Source of the DNA: Tellurirhabdus rosea
Lineage (GTDB): Bacteria > Bacteroidota > Bacteroidia > Cytophagales > Spirosomataceae
NCBI RefSeq assembly: GCF_026278345.1
Contig: NZ_CP111085.1
Span: 4,684,282-4,748,281 of the forward strand
Length of the DNA stretch: 64,000 nt
Reading direction: 5' to 3'
Shown piece after piece: positions 8,541-16,373 of this stretch. The notes beneath the pieces are model-generated. The model had not been told where the DNA came from and made no database searches. It was given only the letters and a program-made list of their open reading frames with translations. A program made the position numbers and the translations under genes. Within the stretch, counting starts at the first letter, position 1, and every line of letters starts with the position of its first letter.

Positions 8541-9563
8541 ATGAGCACACCAAGCAGAAACAGCGCCTGGCTATGGGCGCTGGCCGGAGCCGGGGTCGTC
8601 TGGACCGCCCGCATGCTGGCCCAACAGAAAAGAAAGATGGATTTTCGGGGCAAAACCGTCGCTATCACCGGCGGCTCCCGCGGACTTGGGCTGGTGATGG
8701 CCCGGCTGCTGGCCGAAGAAGGAGCCCGCGTGGCCATCTGCGCCCGCGATGGAGAAGAGCTGGAACGGGCCGAAGAGGACCTGCTGAGTCGCACCAACGC
8801 CGTGTTCACCTTCCCTTGTGACATTACGAAAAAAGAAGACGCCGAAGCGTTCATGGCGGCCACCCGGGAAGAGTTTGGGCCCATCGACCTGCTGATCAAC
8901 AACGCGGGCACCATCGCCGTGGCTCCCTACGAACACATGACGGAAGCGGATTTTCAGGAATCGCTGAACCTGCATTTCTGGGCCTGTTACCACACCATCA
9001 ACGCCGTGCTGCCCGAGATGCGCGAACGCCGTTCGGGTCGGATCGTCAACGTAGCGTCTTTTGGCGGGAAAGTGCCCGTGCCGCACCTGCTTCCGTACGT
9101 GACGGGTAAATTTACGCTGGTCGGTTTCTCGGAAGGACTCCGGGCGGAGGTGGCCAAAGATGGGGTTTACGTCACCACGGTCTGCCCGGGCCTTATCCGC
9201 ACCGGCAGTCCGCTGAACGCCTTTTTCAAAGGACAGAACGAAAAGGAATACGCCTGGTTCAAGATCGGGGATTCGATGCCATTCCTGTCCGTGAGCGCCG
9301 AACACTGCGCCCGTGAGATCATCGAAGCGGGCCGGTACGGCAAAGCGGAAGTCATTATTTCCCTGCCTGCCAAACTGGCCGCGATGTTCCACGGGTTGTT
9401 CCCCGGCCTGAGCACCGATATCCTGACGCTGGTCAACGGCGCCCTGCCCGCGCCCGGCGGCGTCGGGTCGGTCCTCGTCCGGGGCCGAAACAGCGAATCC
9501 AGCCTCACGCAGTCTAAGCTAACCGTTTTGACGGATGAGGCGGCGGGGAGGAATAATGAGTGA
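8541..9563 (+). CDS. Membrane-anchored SDR-family oxidoreductase
   Basis: A 340-residue short-chain dehydrogenase/reductase with NAD(P) motif TGGSRGLG (43-50), NNAG (120-123) and the catalytic residues Ser173 and Tyr186-x-x-x-Lys190. A hydrophobic helix at about 8-24 precedes the Rossmann domain, so it is probably anchored to the inner membrane with the enzyme in the cytoplasm. The start at 8541 is preceded by a purine-rich stretch and gives this helix; the longer frame upstream has no family features. The C-terminal tail of about 80 residues extends beyond the core fold. The substrate is unknown. Its TGA stop is part of the following repeat region. Confidence 0.9.
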   Translation: MSTPSRNSAWLWALAGAGVVWTARMLAQQKRKMDFRGKTVAITGGSRGLGLVMARLLAEEGARVAICARDGEELERAEEDLLSRTNAVFTFPCDITKKEDAEAFMAATREEFGPIDLLINNAGTIAVAPYEHMTEADFQESLNLHFWACYHTINAVLPEMRERRSGRIVNVASFGGKVPVPHLLPYVTGKFTLVGFSEGLRAEVAKDGVYVTTVCPGLIRTGSPLNAFFKGQNEKEYAWFKIGDSMPFLSVSAEHCAREIIEAGRYGKAEVIISLPAKLAAMFHGLFPGLSTDILTLVNGALPAPGGVGSVLVRGRNSESSLTQSKLTVLTDEAAGRNNE

Positions 9564-9958
9564 CTGAATTTTGAATGATTGAGTGACCGAATGACTGAAT
9601 GACTGATAGGTTGAATGAGCGGTCCGTTGCGGTGAGTGAGTGAATGATTGAATTTTGAATGAACGGACTGCTCTCGTCGCGTAGCGACCCAATGTTGATA
9701 GGAACGAGCCGTTGGCATTGTCTCTTTCCGTCGCGTAGCGACCGAACATCGTTGTCCCGGTCCGGTCGCTACGCAAAGGTGATTAACAAAAAGGCCCCAA
9801 GCTCTGCAGTGCGCCAGTCTCAGTCATAGCGGCGGCGGACCGCTTAGTCATTCAGTCACTCACTTATTCGGTAATTCAATCATTCAACCATTACCGCGGC
9901 GGTGGACCGCTCAATCTATCAATCGATCATTCAAAATTCAATCTTTCCGACTCGGCGA
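9556..9958. repeat. Complex nested palindromic repeat region
   Basis: Convergent intergenic region. The outer arms are TGAATGAC/TTTGAATGA-type microsatellites (9556-9660 against 9836-9955). Inside are two direct copies of CGTCGCGTAGCGACC (9675-9689 and 9729-9743) with a partial inverted copy GGTCGCTACGC (9764-9774), and GGCGGNGGACCGCT segments near 9830 and 9898. The stop codon of the SDR gene is in the left arm. No coding potential. Confidence 0.8.
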
Positions 9959-10738
9959 CAGCACTTCTCCCGCGAGTTTCCAGTCTTCTTTGCCTTCCTG
10001 CGTCCAGACGCGGAGGTAGCTGCCGTTCTGCGCGCCGGTATAGGTTCCGTACACGAAGCCCATGCCGCCGCCCGCCGCGACCCGGCCGCCCTGGGGCGTG
10101 AACCGGTAGGCTTCCGTTTTCACCATCGCCCCGGTCAGGTAGCCCGGTGCTTTACCTTCCCGTAGAAAGCGTGTTTGGGTCAATACGGCGTTATAGGTTT
10201 TCTCCGCCCCTTTCTTTTCGATGGTCCGGCCGAAGGCCGCATCCAGTTCCATCAGTTGGGAGGGGGTGATGCGCCGGGTTCCTTTTTGCAGCCACATATA
10301 CAGGGCGGTCTTCGGAGGAATAGGGCCTTCAGGCTGCGGATGCGAAACGCCGACGTCGGTGGCAAATTTGTACTCCCCGTCGGCCTGCCGCTCCCAGACG
10401 GTGAAGAAACTGCCGAAGGCGACCCGCCTGCCTTCGGCCTCGATGGTCCACGGTCCGGTCGAGATGCCCATATCGCCGACGGCCGTCACCCGGACAAAAG
10501 CCGGACCCCAGATCAGTTTCGCCGGATTGTCGGGGCGGTTTTCGTACAGCGGCCGGGCCAGCACCGGCTTACCGTTGACGTACATAATGGCCGAGTCCGC
10601 CATGTAGGCCAGAAAAGCGGCTTTGGCTCCTTTGTCGAGGGCCATCTGCGCAAACGCCCGCTCCGCCTGCGTCACCGCCTCGACAGGCTTTTGGGCAAGG
10701 GCAGGGAAGGAAAGGAGGAGTAGGATAAGGTGTTTCAT
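9938..10738 (-). CDS. Exported SnoaL/NTF2-like (DUF4440-type) protein
   Basis: A 266-residue protein with a signal peptide (MKHLILLLLSFPALAQ). The first half resembles the cone-shaped SnoaL/DUF4440 fold: AERAFAQMALDKGAKAAFLAYMAD, then DSAIMYVNG, GPWTIEAEG and FFTVWERQADGEYKFATDVGVSHP. The second half repeats this pattern more weakly (LMELDAAF...YGTYTGAQNGSYLRVW), suggesting a tandem duplication of the fold. The family includes isomerases, polyketide cyclases and many proteins of unknown function, so no activity is assigned. The start at 10738 is chosen for the signal peptide. It is divergent from the TonB receptor gene and lies in the periplasm or outside the cell. Confidence 0.8.
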   Translation of the reverse strand: MKHLILLLLSFPALAQKPVEAVTQAERAFAQMALDKGAKAAFLAYMADSAIMYVNGKPVLARPLYENRPDNPAKLIWGPAFVRVTAVGDMGISTGPWTIEAEGRRVAFGSFFTVWERQADGEYKFATDVGVSHPQPEGPIPPKTALYMWLQKGTRRITPSQLMELDAAFGRTIEKKGAEKTYNAVLTQTRFLREGKAPGYLTGAMVKTEAYRFTPQGGRVAAGGGMGFVYGTYTGAQNGSYLRVWTQEGKEDWKLAGEVLSPSRKD

Positions 10739-10871
10739 GGGGTGAAAGAAAGAGTGGAAAGGGTTATTTCGCAAAGTTTATCAAAGGACATCAAAGTTTA
10801 TCAAAGAATTTCTTCCCCGCTCTGTTCCTCCCCCTCGTCCCTTTCCTTCCCTTTTTCACATCTTTATGCGA

Positions 10872-10902
10872 TTGCCCTGCGCTGCCATCATTCGCAACTT
10901 TG
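10872..10902 (+). promoter_or_regulatory. Candidate Bacteroidota-type promoter
   Basis: TTG at 10872-10874, a 20-bp spacer and CAACTTTG at 10895-10902, one mismatch from the -7 consensus TAnnTTTG. It ends 24 bp before the ATG of the TonB-dependent receptor gene. Spacing fits the known sigma-ABfr promoter layout; not experimentally shown. Confidence 0.55.
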
Positions 10903-10926
10903 TCCCATCAAAAACAACAAAGACGA

Positions 10927-13386
10927 ATGAACAAGCTGTACGCTTCGCGCCGGGCGGGAATGACCGCCCTCTTTTTCGGCCTGCTGTCCGCTGCCCTCGC
11001 GCAGACGCCCGGCGGGACCGTTTCCGGGGAGGTGAAAGACGCCGCCGGAGGCCCCCTCGAATTCGCCACGCTGCTGCTCGTCCGCGCCACCGACTCCACG
11101 CTCGTAAAAGGAGAGGTCAGCGACGCGGCCGGAGTCTATCGCATCGACGGGGTAGGGGCCGGACAGTACCGCATCGCGGCGACGCTCGTCGGTTACCGGA
11201 AGACGTTCTCCGAACCGTTTACGCTCACCGCCGAAAAACCCGGCTATACCGTACCTGTGCTGACGGTAGCGCAGGAGTCCCGGACGCTGGGCGAAGTGAA
11301 GGTTACGGCCAAAAAACCGTTCATCGAACAGCATCCCGATAAAACCGTCGTGAACGTCGAAAACAGCATTGTGGCGACGGGCGGGACGGCTCTGGAAGTG
11401 CTGGAAAAAGCCCCCGGCGTGGTGGTCGATCAGCAGAACGACGTGCTGAAGCTGAAAGGCCAGCAGGGCGTGCTGGTGATGATCGACGGCAAACCAAGCT
11501 ACCTCTCCGCCGCCGAAGTGATGAACCTGCTCCGCAACACGCCCAGCAGCAGCGTCCAGAGCATCGAACTCATCACCAAGCCCTCGTCCAGATACGACGC
11601 GGCGGGCAACTCGGGCATCATCAACATTCGCCTCAAACGCAACAACACGCCCGGCGGGACGAATGGCTCGTTCACCCTGGGCGGCGGCTACGGGCGTTAT
11701 CCCAAAGCCACCACGGGCCTGACCCTGAACCACCGTTCCGGCAACCTGAGCCTGTTTGGCAGCTATAATTACGATTTCCGCAAAGGCTGGGGCAGCATCG
11801 ACGTCCTGCGCTGGCTCGGCAAAGGTACCGACACGACCTTTACCGTCCGTAACCTCGGCTACCGGCCCAATGAGGCCCGGAGCCATGTCTTCAAGGCCGG
11901 GGCGGATTACGCATTCGGTAGCCGCACTTCGCTGGGACTGATGGTCAACGGGACGCTGGCCGACAACCGGGCGCAGATCAACAACTCCAACCTGGTCTAC
12001 AGTCCACAGGGAACGCTTCAGAGCAGCACCACCTTCATCAATACCTCCAGCCGGAATACCGAACGCTTCGTCGCCAACGTCAACTTCCGGCATCAGTTCG
12101 ACAGCACCGGCCGGGTCGGCGGACCGCGGGAACTCACCCTCGACGCCGACTATTCCCGCGTGAACATCGATCCCTACGACCTCATGACCACCCGGCAATA
12201 CAGCGCCGGAGGAGAGCCGGTGGGCCAGCCGCTGCTCCAGCGCAATACGTCCCCCTCGGAAGTGACCGTCCGCGCCGCCAAACTCGATTACGTTCACCCC
12301 TTTGGCAAGGACGCCAAACTGGAAGCGGGCTGGAAAAGCAGCTACGTCACCACCGACAACAACGTCCTGTTTGAAAATCAAAATGCCGGAGGCTGGACGG
12401 GCGACCCCCGCCGCTCGAACCACTTCATCTACGACGAAACCATCCACGCCGCCTACGTCAACGGCAACCGGACCCTCGGCCCGTGGACGGTGCAGGCCGG
12501 TCTGCGCCTGGAAGCGACCGACTCCCGGGGCAATTCGATCACGATGAACCGGATCGTGGACCGGCAGTACGTGAACCTCTTCCCGAGCCTGTTCGTGACG
12601 CGCAACCTCGGCAAGGACCACCAGCTTCGGTATTCGTACAGCCGCCGCATCGACCGGCCCAGCTATTTCGACCTGAACCCGTTCATCTACGTCATGGACG
12701 TGTACACCTACCGCGAGGGCAACCCATTTCTGAAACCGCAGTACACCAACGCCTTCGAACTGGCTTATACCTATAAGGGCGAATCGACCGTCAGCCTCAG
12801 CTACAACCGCACCACCGACGTCATCACGCAGGGGCTGGAACAGCTGGGCGAGCAGATGCGGCAGACGACCGTCAACCTCGGCCTCGTGCACAACTACAAC
12901 CTGAGCCTGCAATTCCCGCTGACGATCACGAGCTGGTGGAATGCCCGGCAGTCGGTGGACGTATCGACGAACATCTACAACGCCACCTACCTGGGCGAGC
13001 GCCTCGACCGCTGGGGACTGGGGGCCAACTTTACGACCAACCACAGCTTCGTGCTGCCCCACGGCCTCACCGCCGAACTCTCGGCCTTTTACAACACCCC
13101 CTTCACCGACGGCATGTTCCGCGGACGCGGCTTCGGCCAGTTTGATTTCGGCGCGCAGAAAAGCCTGTGGAACAAGCGGGGCACCCTGCGCCTGAACGTC
13201 ACCGACCCCTTGCTCCTCAACAAATTCCGTGGCGAAGTTGAAAACGCCCTGACCCACATGCGTTTCACCAACCGCCGCGAAAGCCGCACCCTCCGCCTGA
13301 CCTTCACCTGGAACTTCGGCAACAGCAAGATCAAAGTCCGCCAGCGGAAAAGCGGCAGCGAAGAGGAGCAGAGGAGAATACAATGA
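10927..13386 (+). CDS. TonB-dependent receptor, outer membrane beta-barrel family
   Basis: An 819-residue outer-membrane protein: signal peptide (to about residue 26, ALAQ), carboxypeptidase-regulatory-like domain (about 30-115), TonB plug (about 120-215, with LEVLEKAPGVVVDQ and YDAAGNSGIINI) and a large barrel of the outer-membrane beta-barrel-3 type. This family lacks a SusD partner, and none is adjacent. Such receptors transport siderophores, peptides or other ligands, or act in surface assembly; no ligand can be inferred. The ATG at 10927 is used rather than the TTG at 10900, since the latter lies in the probable promoter box. The final Gln codon and TGA stop merge with the repeat downstream. 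Confidence 0.92.
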   Translation: MNKLYASRRAGMTALFFGLLSAALAQTPGGTVSGEVKDAAGGPLEFATLLLVRATDSTLVKGEVSDAAGVYRIDGVGAGQYRIAATLVGYRKTFSEPFTLTAEKPGYTVPVLTVAQESRTLGEVKVTAKKPFIEQHPDKTVVNVENSIVATGGTALEVLEKAPGVVVDQQNDVLKLKGQQGVLVMIDGKPSYLSAAEVMNLLRNTPSSSVQSIELITKPSSRYDAAGNSGIINIRLKRNNTPGGTNGSFTLGGGYGRYPKATTGLTLNHRSGNLSLFGSYNYDFRKGWGSIDVLRWLGKGTDTTFTVRNLGYRPNEARSHVFKAGADYAFGSRTSLGLMVNGTLADNRAQINNSNLVYSPQGTLQSSTTFINTSSRNTERFVANVNFRHQFDSTGRVGGPRELTLDADYSRVNIDPYDLMTTRQYSAGGEPVGQPLLQRNTSPSEVTVRAAKLDYVHPFGKDAKLEAGWKSSYVTTDNNVLFENQNAGGWTGDPRRSNHFIYDETIHAAYVNGNRTLGPWTVQAGLRLEATDSRGNSITMNRIVDRQYVNLFPSLFVTRNLGKDHQLRYSYSRRIDRPSYFDLNPFIYVMDVYTYREGNPFLKPQYTNAFELAYTYKGESTVSLSYNRTTDVITQGLEQLGEQMRQTTVNLGLVHNYNLSLQFPLTITSWWNARQSVDVSTNIYNATYLGERLDRWGLGANFTTNHSFVLPHGLTAELSAFYNTPFTDGMFRGRGFGQFDFGAQKSLWNKRGTLRLNVTDPLLLNKFRGEVENALTHMRFTNRRESRTLRLTFTWNFGNSKIKVRQRKSGSEEEQRRIQ

Positions 13387-13473
13387 TTGAATTTTGAATG
13401 TTGAATTTTGAATAGCTCCGCCCATTCCTGCATTGCGGAGCTATTCAAAATTCAGCATTCAAAATTCAACATT
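13383..13473. repeat. Microsatellite-armed palindrome with GCTCCGC core
   Basis: Inverted repeat between convergent genes. Arms of TTGAATTTTGAATG units flank TAGCTCCGC and GCGGAGCTA. The TGA stop of the receptor gene (13384-13386) is the first unit of the left arm. Confidence 0.85.
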
Positions 13474-14093
13474 TAGGCCACGAACCGGCTGATCTTATCC
13501 GAGTACACCCTCGTCGGATCGCTGCCGATGGCGGCGACGCGGAAGACGTACTGTTTGCCGCTTTCGAGGCCGGTGAGGAGGTTAGCGGATTTGGAAGAGA
13601 CGAGGGGCGTCCAGATGCTGGTGGGCGTTTCGGGGGTCGATGTGTATTCGATAAGGTAACTTTTCGCGTTACGAACAGCGTCTACACTGACCAGCATGGT
13701 TCCTTCGGATGGACCTGGCTCCACTTTAAAGTTTTCCGGCTTAGGCAGCGGGCCAACCGGGCGTCGGGGTTTCGACAGATCGAAACCTGAGCTTTGCAGG
13801 GCGGTTACATTATCTTTGCCCATAAACTGCACATAAGCCGCCAGCTTGTCCAGCATCCGAATCAGGGATTCCCGTTTTAAGTTTTTTTCGAGCGTATCCT
13901 GCCGGGCTCCACCTGCCGCTTTCACCAGAGCCTGCTGGTAATCCGTAACGGCTGTCTGTAAATCGGCCAGGGTTGGAGTGGGATTGGGGAAGTTTGAATT
14001 GTTGGTCAGGCTGGCGAGAACGTACTGGGCTTTCTGATCCAGCTCCTTGTCTCGATAAGTCGAGAATCCGGTGGTTATTTTTACTGCAGTCAT
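13473..14093 (-). CDS. Fibronectin type III domain protein
   Basis: A 206-residue protein without a signal peptide. Residues 1-115 are mostly helical (an ALVKAAGGARQDTLEK-type segment, then LIRMLDKLAAYVQFMGKDN). Residues about 120-206 form one fibronectin type III domain: PKPENFKVEPGPSEG, an AKSYLIEYTSTPE strand, SANLLTGLESGKQYVFRVAAIG and the closing strand. Proteins of this arrangement are common in Cytophagales and their role is unknown to me. The gene stands alone; upstream is the long AT-rich region with the 21-bp array. Confidence 0.8.
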   Translation of the reverse strand: MTAVKITTGFSTYRDKELDQKAQYVLASLTNNSNFPNPTPTLADLQTAVTDYQQALVKAAGGARQDTLEKNLKRESLIRMLDKLAAYVQFMGKDNVTALQSSGFDLSKPRRPVGPLPKPENFKVEPGPSEGTMLVSVDAVRNAKSYLIEYTSTPETPTSIWTPLVSSKSANLLTGLESGKQYVFRVAAIGSDPTRVYSDKISRFVA

Positions 14094-14649
14094 ACTGATA
14101 GTGATAAATGAGTGGGATAAAAGAATAAAATTAAAGCGAACTTATGACGTAAAGTGTACAAGCAAGTAACAGGGATTTGCTCATTTTAGGGATATATTTT
14201 TTGGAATGGAAGAAATGTTACCTGCTCTGCGTGAATGGGTTACAAATAGGGGTAGGCCGTAGTGAGGGAAGTCGGCCCATGTAGGTGAGCACCGGTGTGT
14301 TAAGACGAGACATCTTTTTATTAAGATGTGGTATTTATATACAGAGATGCCGCGTTTTTATATAAAAACGTTATATCGTTATATAAAGTTGTTGCGTCTT
14401 TAATTAAAGATGACGTGTTTTTATATGAAGATGTCGCATCTTTATATAAAAATATTGCAGTTTAATATAGATATACTTATTTTTTATAGGAATATGCCGC
14501 ATCCTTAATTGAAGATGGCAGCAGAGAATTCAGTAGCGATTCAGATATTATAGGTCTGTAAAGAATTTTTGAAATGGACTATGAGTTATCTATACGCGTG
14601 TACAACTCCCGTATATTTACTCAAAAATGATAGGCCTGTTCTACCAAGA
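14094..14649. other. AT-rich intergenic region holding a tandem array
   Basis: About 550 bp between divergent genes. It contains a 21-bp tandem array (listed separately) at 14304-14513; the rest shows no gene. In-frame sequence before the laminin-B-like protein (from 14569) lacks a credible signal peptide or start. Confidence 0.6.
14304..14513. repeat. Tandem array of about ten diverged 21-bp units
   Basis: Successive units begin at 14304, 14325, 14346, 14367, 14388, 14409, 14430, 14451, 14470 and 14491; eight are exactly 21 bp, one is 19 and one 23. Approximate consensus: GATGNCGCRTCTTTATATAA plus a final A. Each unit carries a small palindrome (TTTATATAAA or TTTAATTAAA). Adjacent units can also pair, since GATG and CATC type ends alternate. 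There are no spacers, so this is not CRISPR, and it is not within an open frame. Confidence 0.85.
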
Positions 14650-15252
14650 ATGCTTTTTCCAATCGTTCCTATTCGCACGATCTGCACAAAGATCGTTTAT
14701 CTACTGCTGATCTTTCCAGGGGCCTGTAACTCATATCTGCGGTTGAATCCAAATGCGATCATGTACAATTTTGATGATGGTGCCCAAGACTGGCGGGTAG
14801 AAGGAAACTCGATAACTGGTGCTGTCACAAACCCAAAGTTTGATTCGAACAAGGGGAATTTGGGGGGCTGCCTGGTTGTGGTTGATGATGCTCCCAGCCT
14901 TTGGTTCTTTTCCGCTCCTGCCGAACTGGTAAAAAAAATGGCTTCTTGTTATGGGAAAGCATTCATGTTTGATATAAAAGTTTCGTCCGCTGATCAGAGA
15001 GGCAACACCATCATCCTTCAGGGCGATAAAATTCAGCTGACCTACTCTGCGGCAAATGCTCCAGGACCAACCTGGACAACCTACTACGTTAAACTCGATG
15101 AAACAGGACCCTGGTTTAAGAATGCTTCCGCTACCATAGCCACTAAGGCAGAAGTGCAGGAGGTTCTACAGTCGCTACAGAAGGTATTGATTCGCGGCGA
15201 CTACAAAGGCGGTCCTGACACCGGGATGCTGGATAACGTTTGGGTACAATAA
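14650..15252 (+). CDS. Laminin-B-like domain lipoprotein
   Basis: A 200-residue protein. A hydrophobic segment (KIVYLLLIFPGAC) ends in a possible lipidation Cys near residue 26, though Pro at -3 makes the lipobox weak. The remainder matches the laminin B (domain IV) pattern: FDDGAQDWRVEG, LWFFSAPAELVKK, YGKAFMFDIKVS, IILQGDKIQLTY, TWTTYYVKLDE, VLQSLQKVLIRGDY and MLDNVWV. In animals this fold occurs in laminins; in bacteria it occurs in surface or secreted proteins, probably as a carbohydrate- or protein-binding beta sandwich. The start is uncertain: ATG at 14581 is also in frame, but 14650 gives the better signal. AT-richer than its high-GC neighbours. Confidence 0.7.
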   Translation: MLFPIVPIRTICTKIVYLLLIFPGACNSYLRLNPNAIMYNFDDGAQDWRVEGNSITGAVTNPKFDSNKGNLGGCLVVVDDAPSLWFFSAPAELVKKMASCYGKAFMFDIKVSSADQRGNTIILQGDKIQLTYSAANAPGPTWTTYYVKLDETGPWFKNASATIATKAEVQEVLQSLQKVLIRGDYKGGPDTGMLDNVWVQ

Positions 15253-15322
15253 CCCCCGCAATTTCTTCTTATTCTTCAATCCTTATAGAACCTGATCGTT
15301 GCATCTGTTCTTAAAACCTCCT

Positions 15323-15342
15323 TTGTTCAAAAATTTGAACAA
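15323..15342. promoter_or_regulatory. 20-bp perfect palindrome-like operator candidate
   Basis: TTGTTCAAA and TTTGAACAA arms separated by two bases, upstream of the decayed polysaccharide genes. The symmetry is that of a dimeric repressor site; the short loop argues against a terminator. Confidence 0.4.
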
Positions 15343-15462
15343 TGTTTATATGAATAAAATATCTAAATAACATATATTGCGTACTGCAAAAGGTAGTAAA
15401 AGCTTGTTTATGATTAAGATAGACTGAATCGTAGACAAGACTGGATTTTTCTCTGGACTTAA

Positions 15463-16077
15463 ATGATCTGTCTAACCGACAAAGCTATTTGTCTGACAAA
15501 GAGTGCTCGAAAGAGACGACACCTGTTGTTTGCCAACGGCTTGAACTATGATCAGGTCCTGCTTACCATCTGCAAAGCTGCACAGAAGAGAGAACCTAAA
15601 CCCCTTAGGTTTATAAATGCCTGGGCGCTGGCCAGGCTATACGATAAAAAAGTCTACAAAGAATTACTCAACTCTTATGATTGGCTTGTCTCAGTGTATG
15701 GTCGGGTAACTTGTTTACCAGACAAAGCCATGCTGGCAATTTCTCCTATTAAATCACTATTAGAGCTATTTTTTAGGGCATTTAAAGAAGAATTGCCAGT
15801 TTTTTTTGTGACCGATGACGAAGATCTGCTTCTAAAAGTACACCACACATTTTCTACAAAACTTCCCAATCTGAGGATCGCCGAAATTTACTGCGTCTCC
15901 GGACATGAGAGCACATCTCAACAAGAAGGAGTTGCAAAACGAATAATTATATCGGGAGGCCGATTGGTTTGGGTGTCATTAAAGTCATTAAAAGAAGATG
16001 TTTTGGCCGACCACCTGAAAGGCCGAAGCAATGCGATCATTATAGATATGAATGGCCTTCTGCCAGGACTGATCTAG
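15463..16077 (+). CDS. Degenerate WecG/TagA/CpsF-like glycosyltransferase
   Basis: A 204-residue open frame with the layout of the WecG/TagA/CpsF family: FINAWALARLYDKKVYKELLN near residue 50 (family 'N-A-h-x-h' start), a central VFFVTDDEDLLLKVHHTF where the family has its 'hGG' turn, and LPNLRIAEIYCVSGHES where the family has YPxLxIVGxxxGY. The usual catalytic DG-x-G motif is replaced by CLPDKAML, and the C-terminal GVG-D-F segment is altered and shortened. Family members transfer N-acetylmannosamine-type sugars to lipid-linked intermediates. Given the missing motifs and the broken neighbour downstream, it is probably decaying or no longer a transferase. I call the family with only moderate confidence. 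Confidence 0.45.
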   Translation: MICLTDKAICLTKSARKRRHLLFANGLNYDQVLLTICKAAQKREPKPLRFINAWALARLYDKKVYKELLNSYDWLVSVYGRVTCLPDKAMLAISPIKSLLELFFRAFKEELPVFFVTDDEDLLLKVHHTFSTKLPNLRIAEIYCVSGHESTSQQEGVAKRIIISGGRLVWVSLKSLKEDVLADHLKGRSNAIIIDMNGLLPGLI

Positions 16078-16120
16078 TTCATTTCCGAATCTCTAATCTG
16101 CCGTAGCTTTTACTTTATCT

Positions 16121-16273
16121 ATGTTAAGTCGGTATAAATGGTTCTACTATCGATTGCGCTCCATGTCTGTCCCGGAAGTTGTATTCAGGGCCCGGCAGTA
16201 TACGCAAAAGCAATCGGATAAAAAGTTGATAGAAGGGGCAATGTCTACGGTTATTCCAAAAAAGCGGCCCTAA
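16121..16273 (+). pseudogene. N-terminal remnant of a heparinase II/III-type gene
   Basis: A 50-codon frame starting with ATG at 16121 that reads KWFYYRLRSMSVPEVVFRAR and then ends early. The pattern W-[FY]-x-x-R-L-R-x-M-[ST]-x-x-E-[IV]-x-x-R is what I know from the start of heparinase II/III-family proteins in exopolysaccharide loci, which are normally 500 or more residues long. No continuation is found before the next gene at 16374. It looks like the stump left by a deletion in an older polysaccharide locus. Confidence 0.5.
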
Positions 16274-16373
16274 AGCTACTGCTCTATTACCAGCTGGAAA
16301 AAAGCTTCTTCTAAAGCATACTTTATCAATACATCACTAGAATCTCAGTCCTCACTCTAATTTGTACAAAGCT

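Noticed and set aside
10888-13425. 845-codon open frame on the minus strand opposite the TonB receptor
   Set aside because: Same antisense composition bias; the plus-strand receptor has a signal peptide, plug and barrel.
14304-14513. CRISPR array
   Set aside because: The 21-bp units follow one another without spacers, vary among themselves and no cas gene is nearby.
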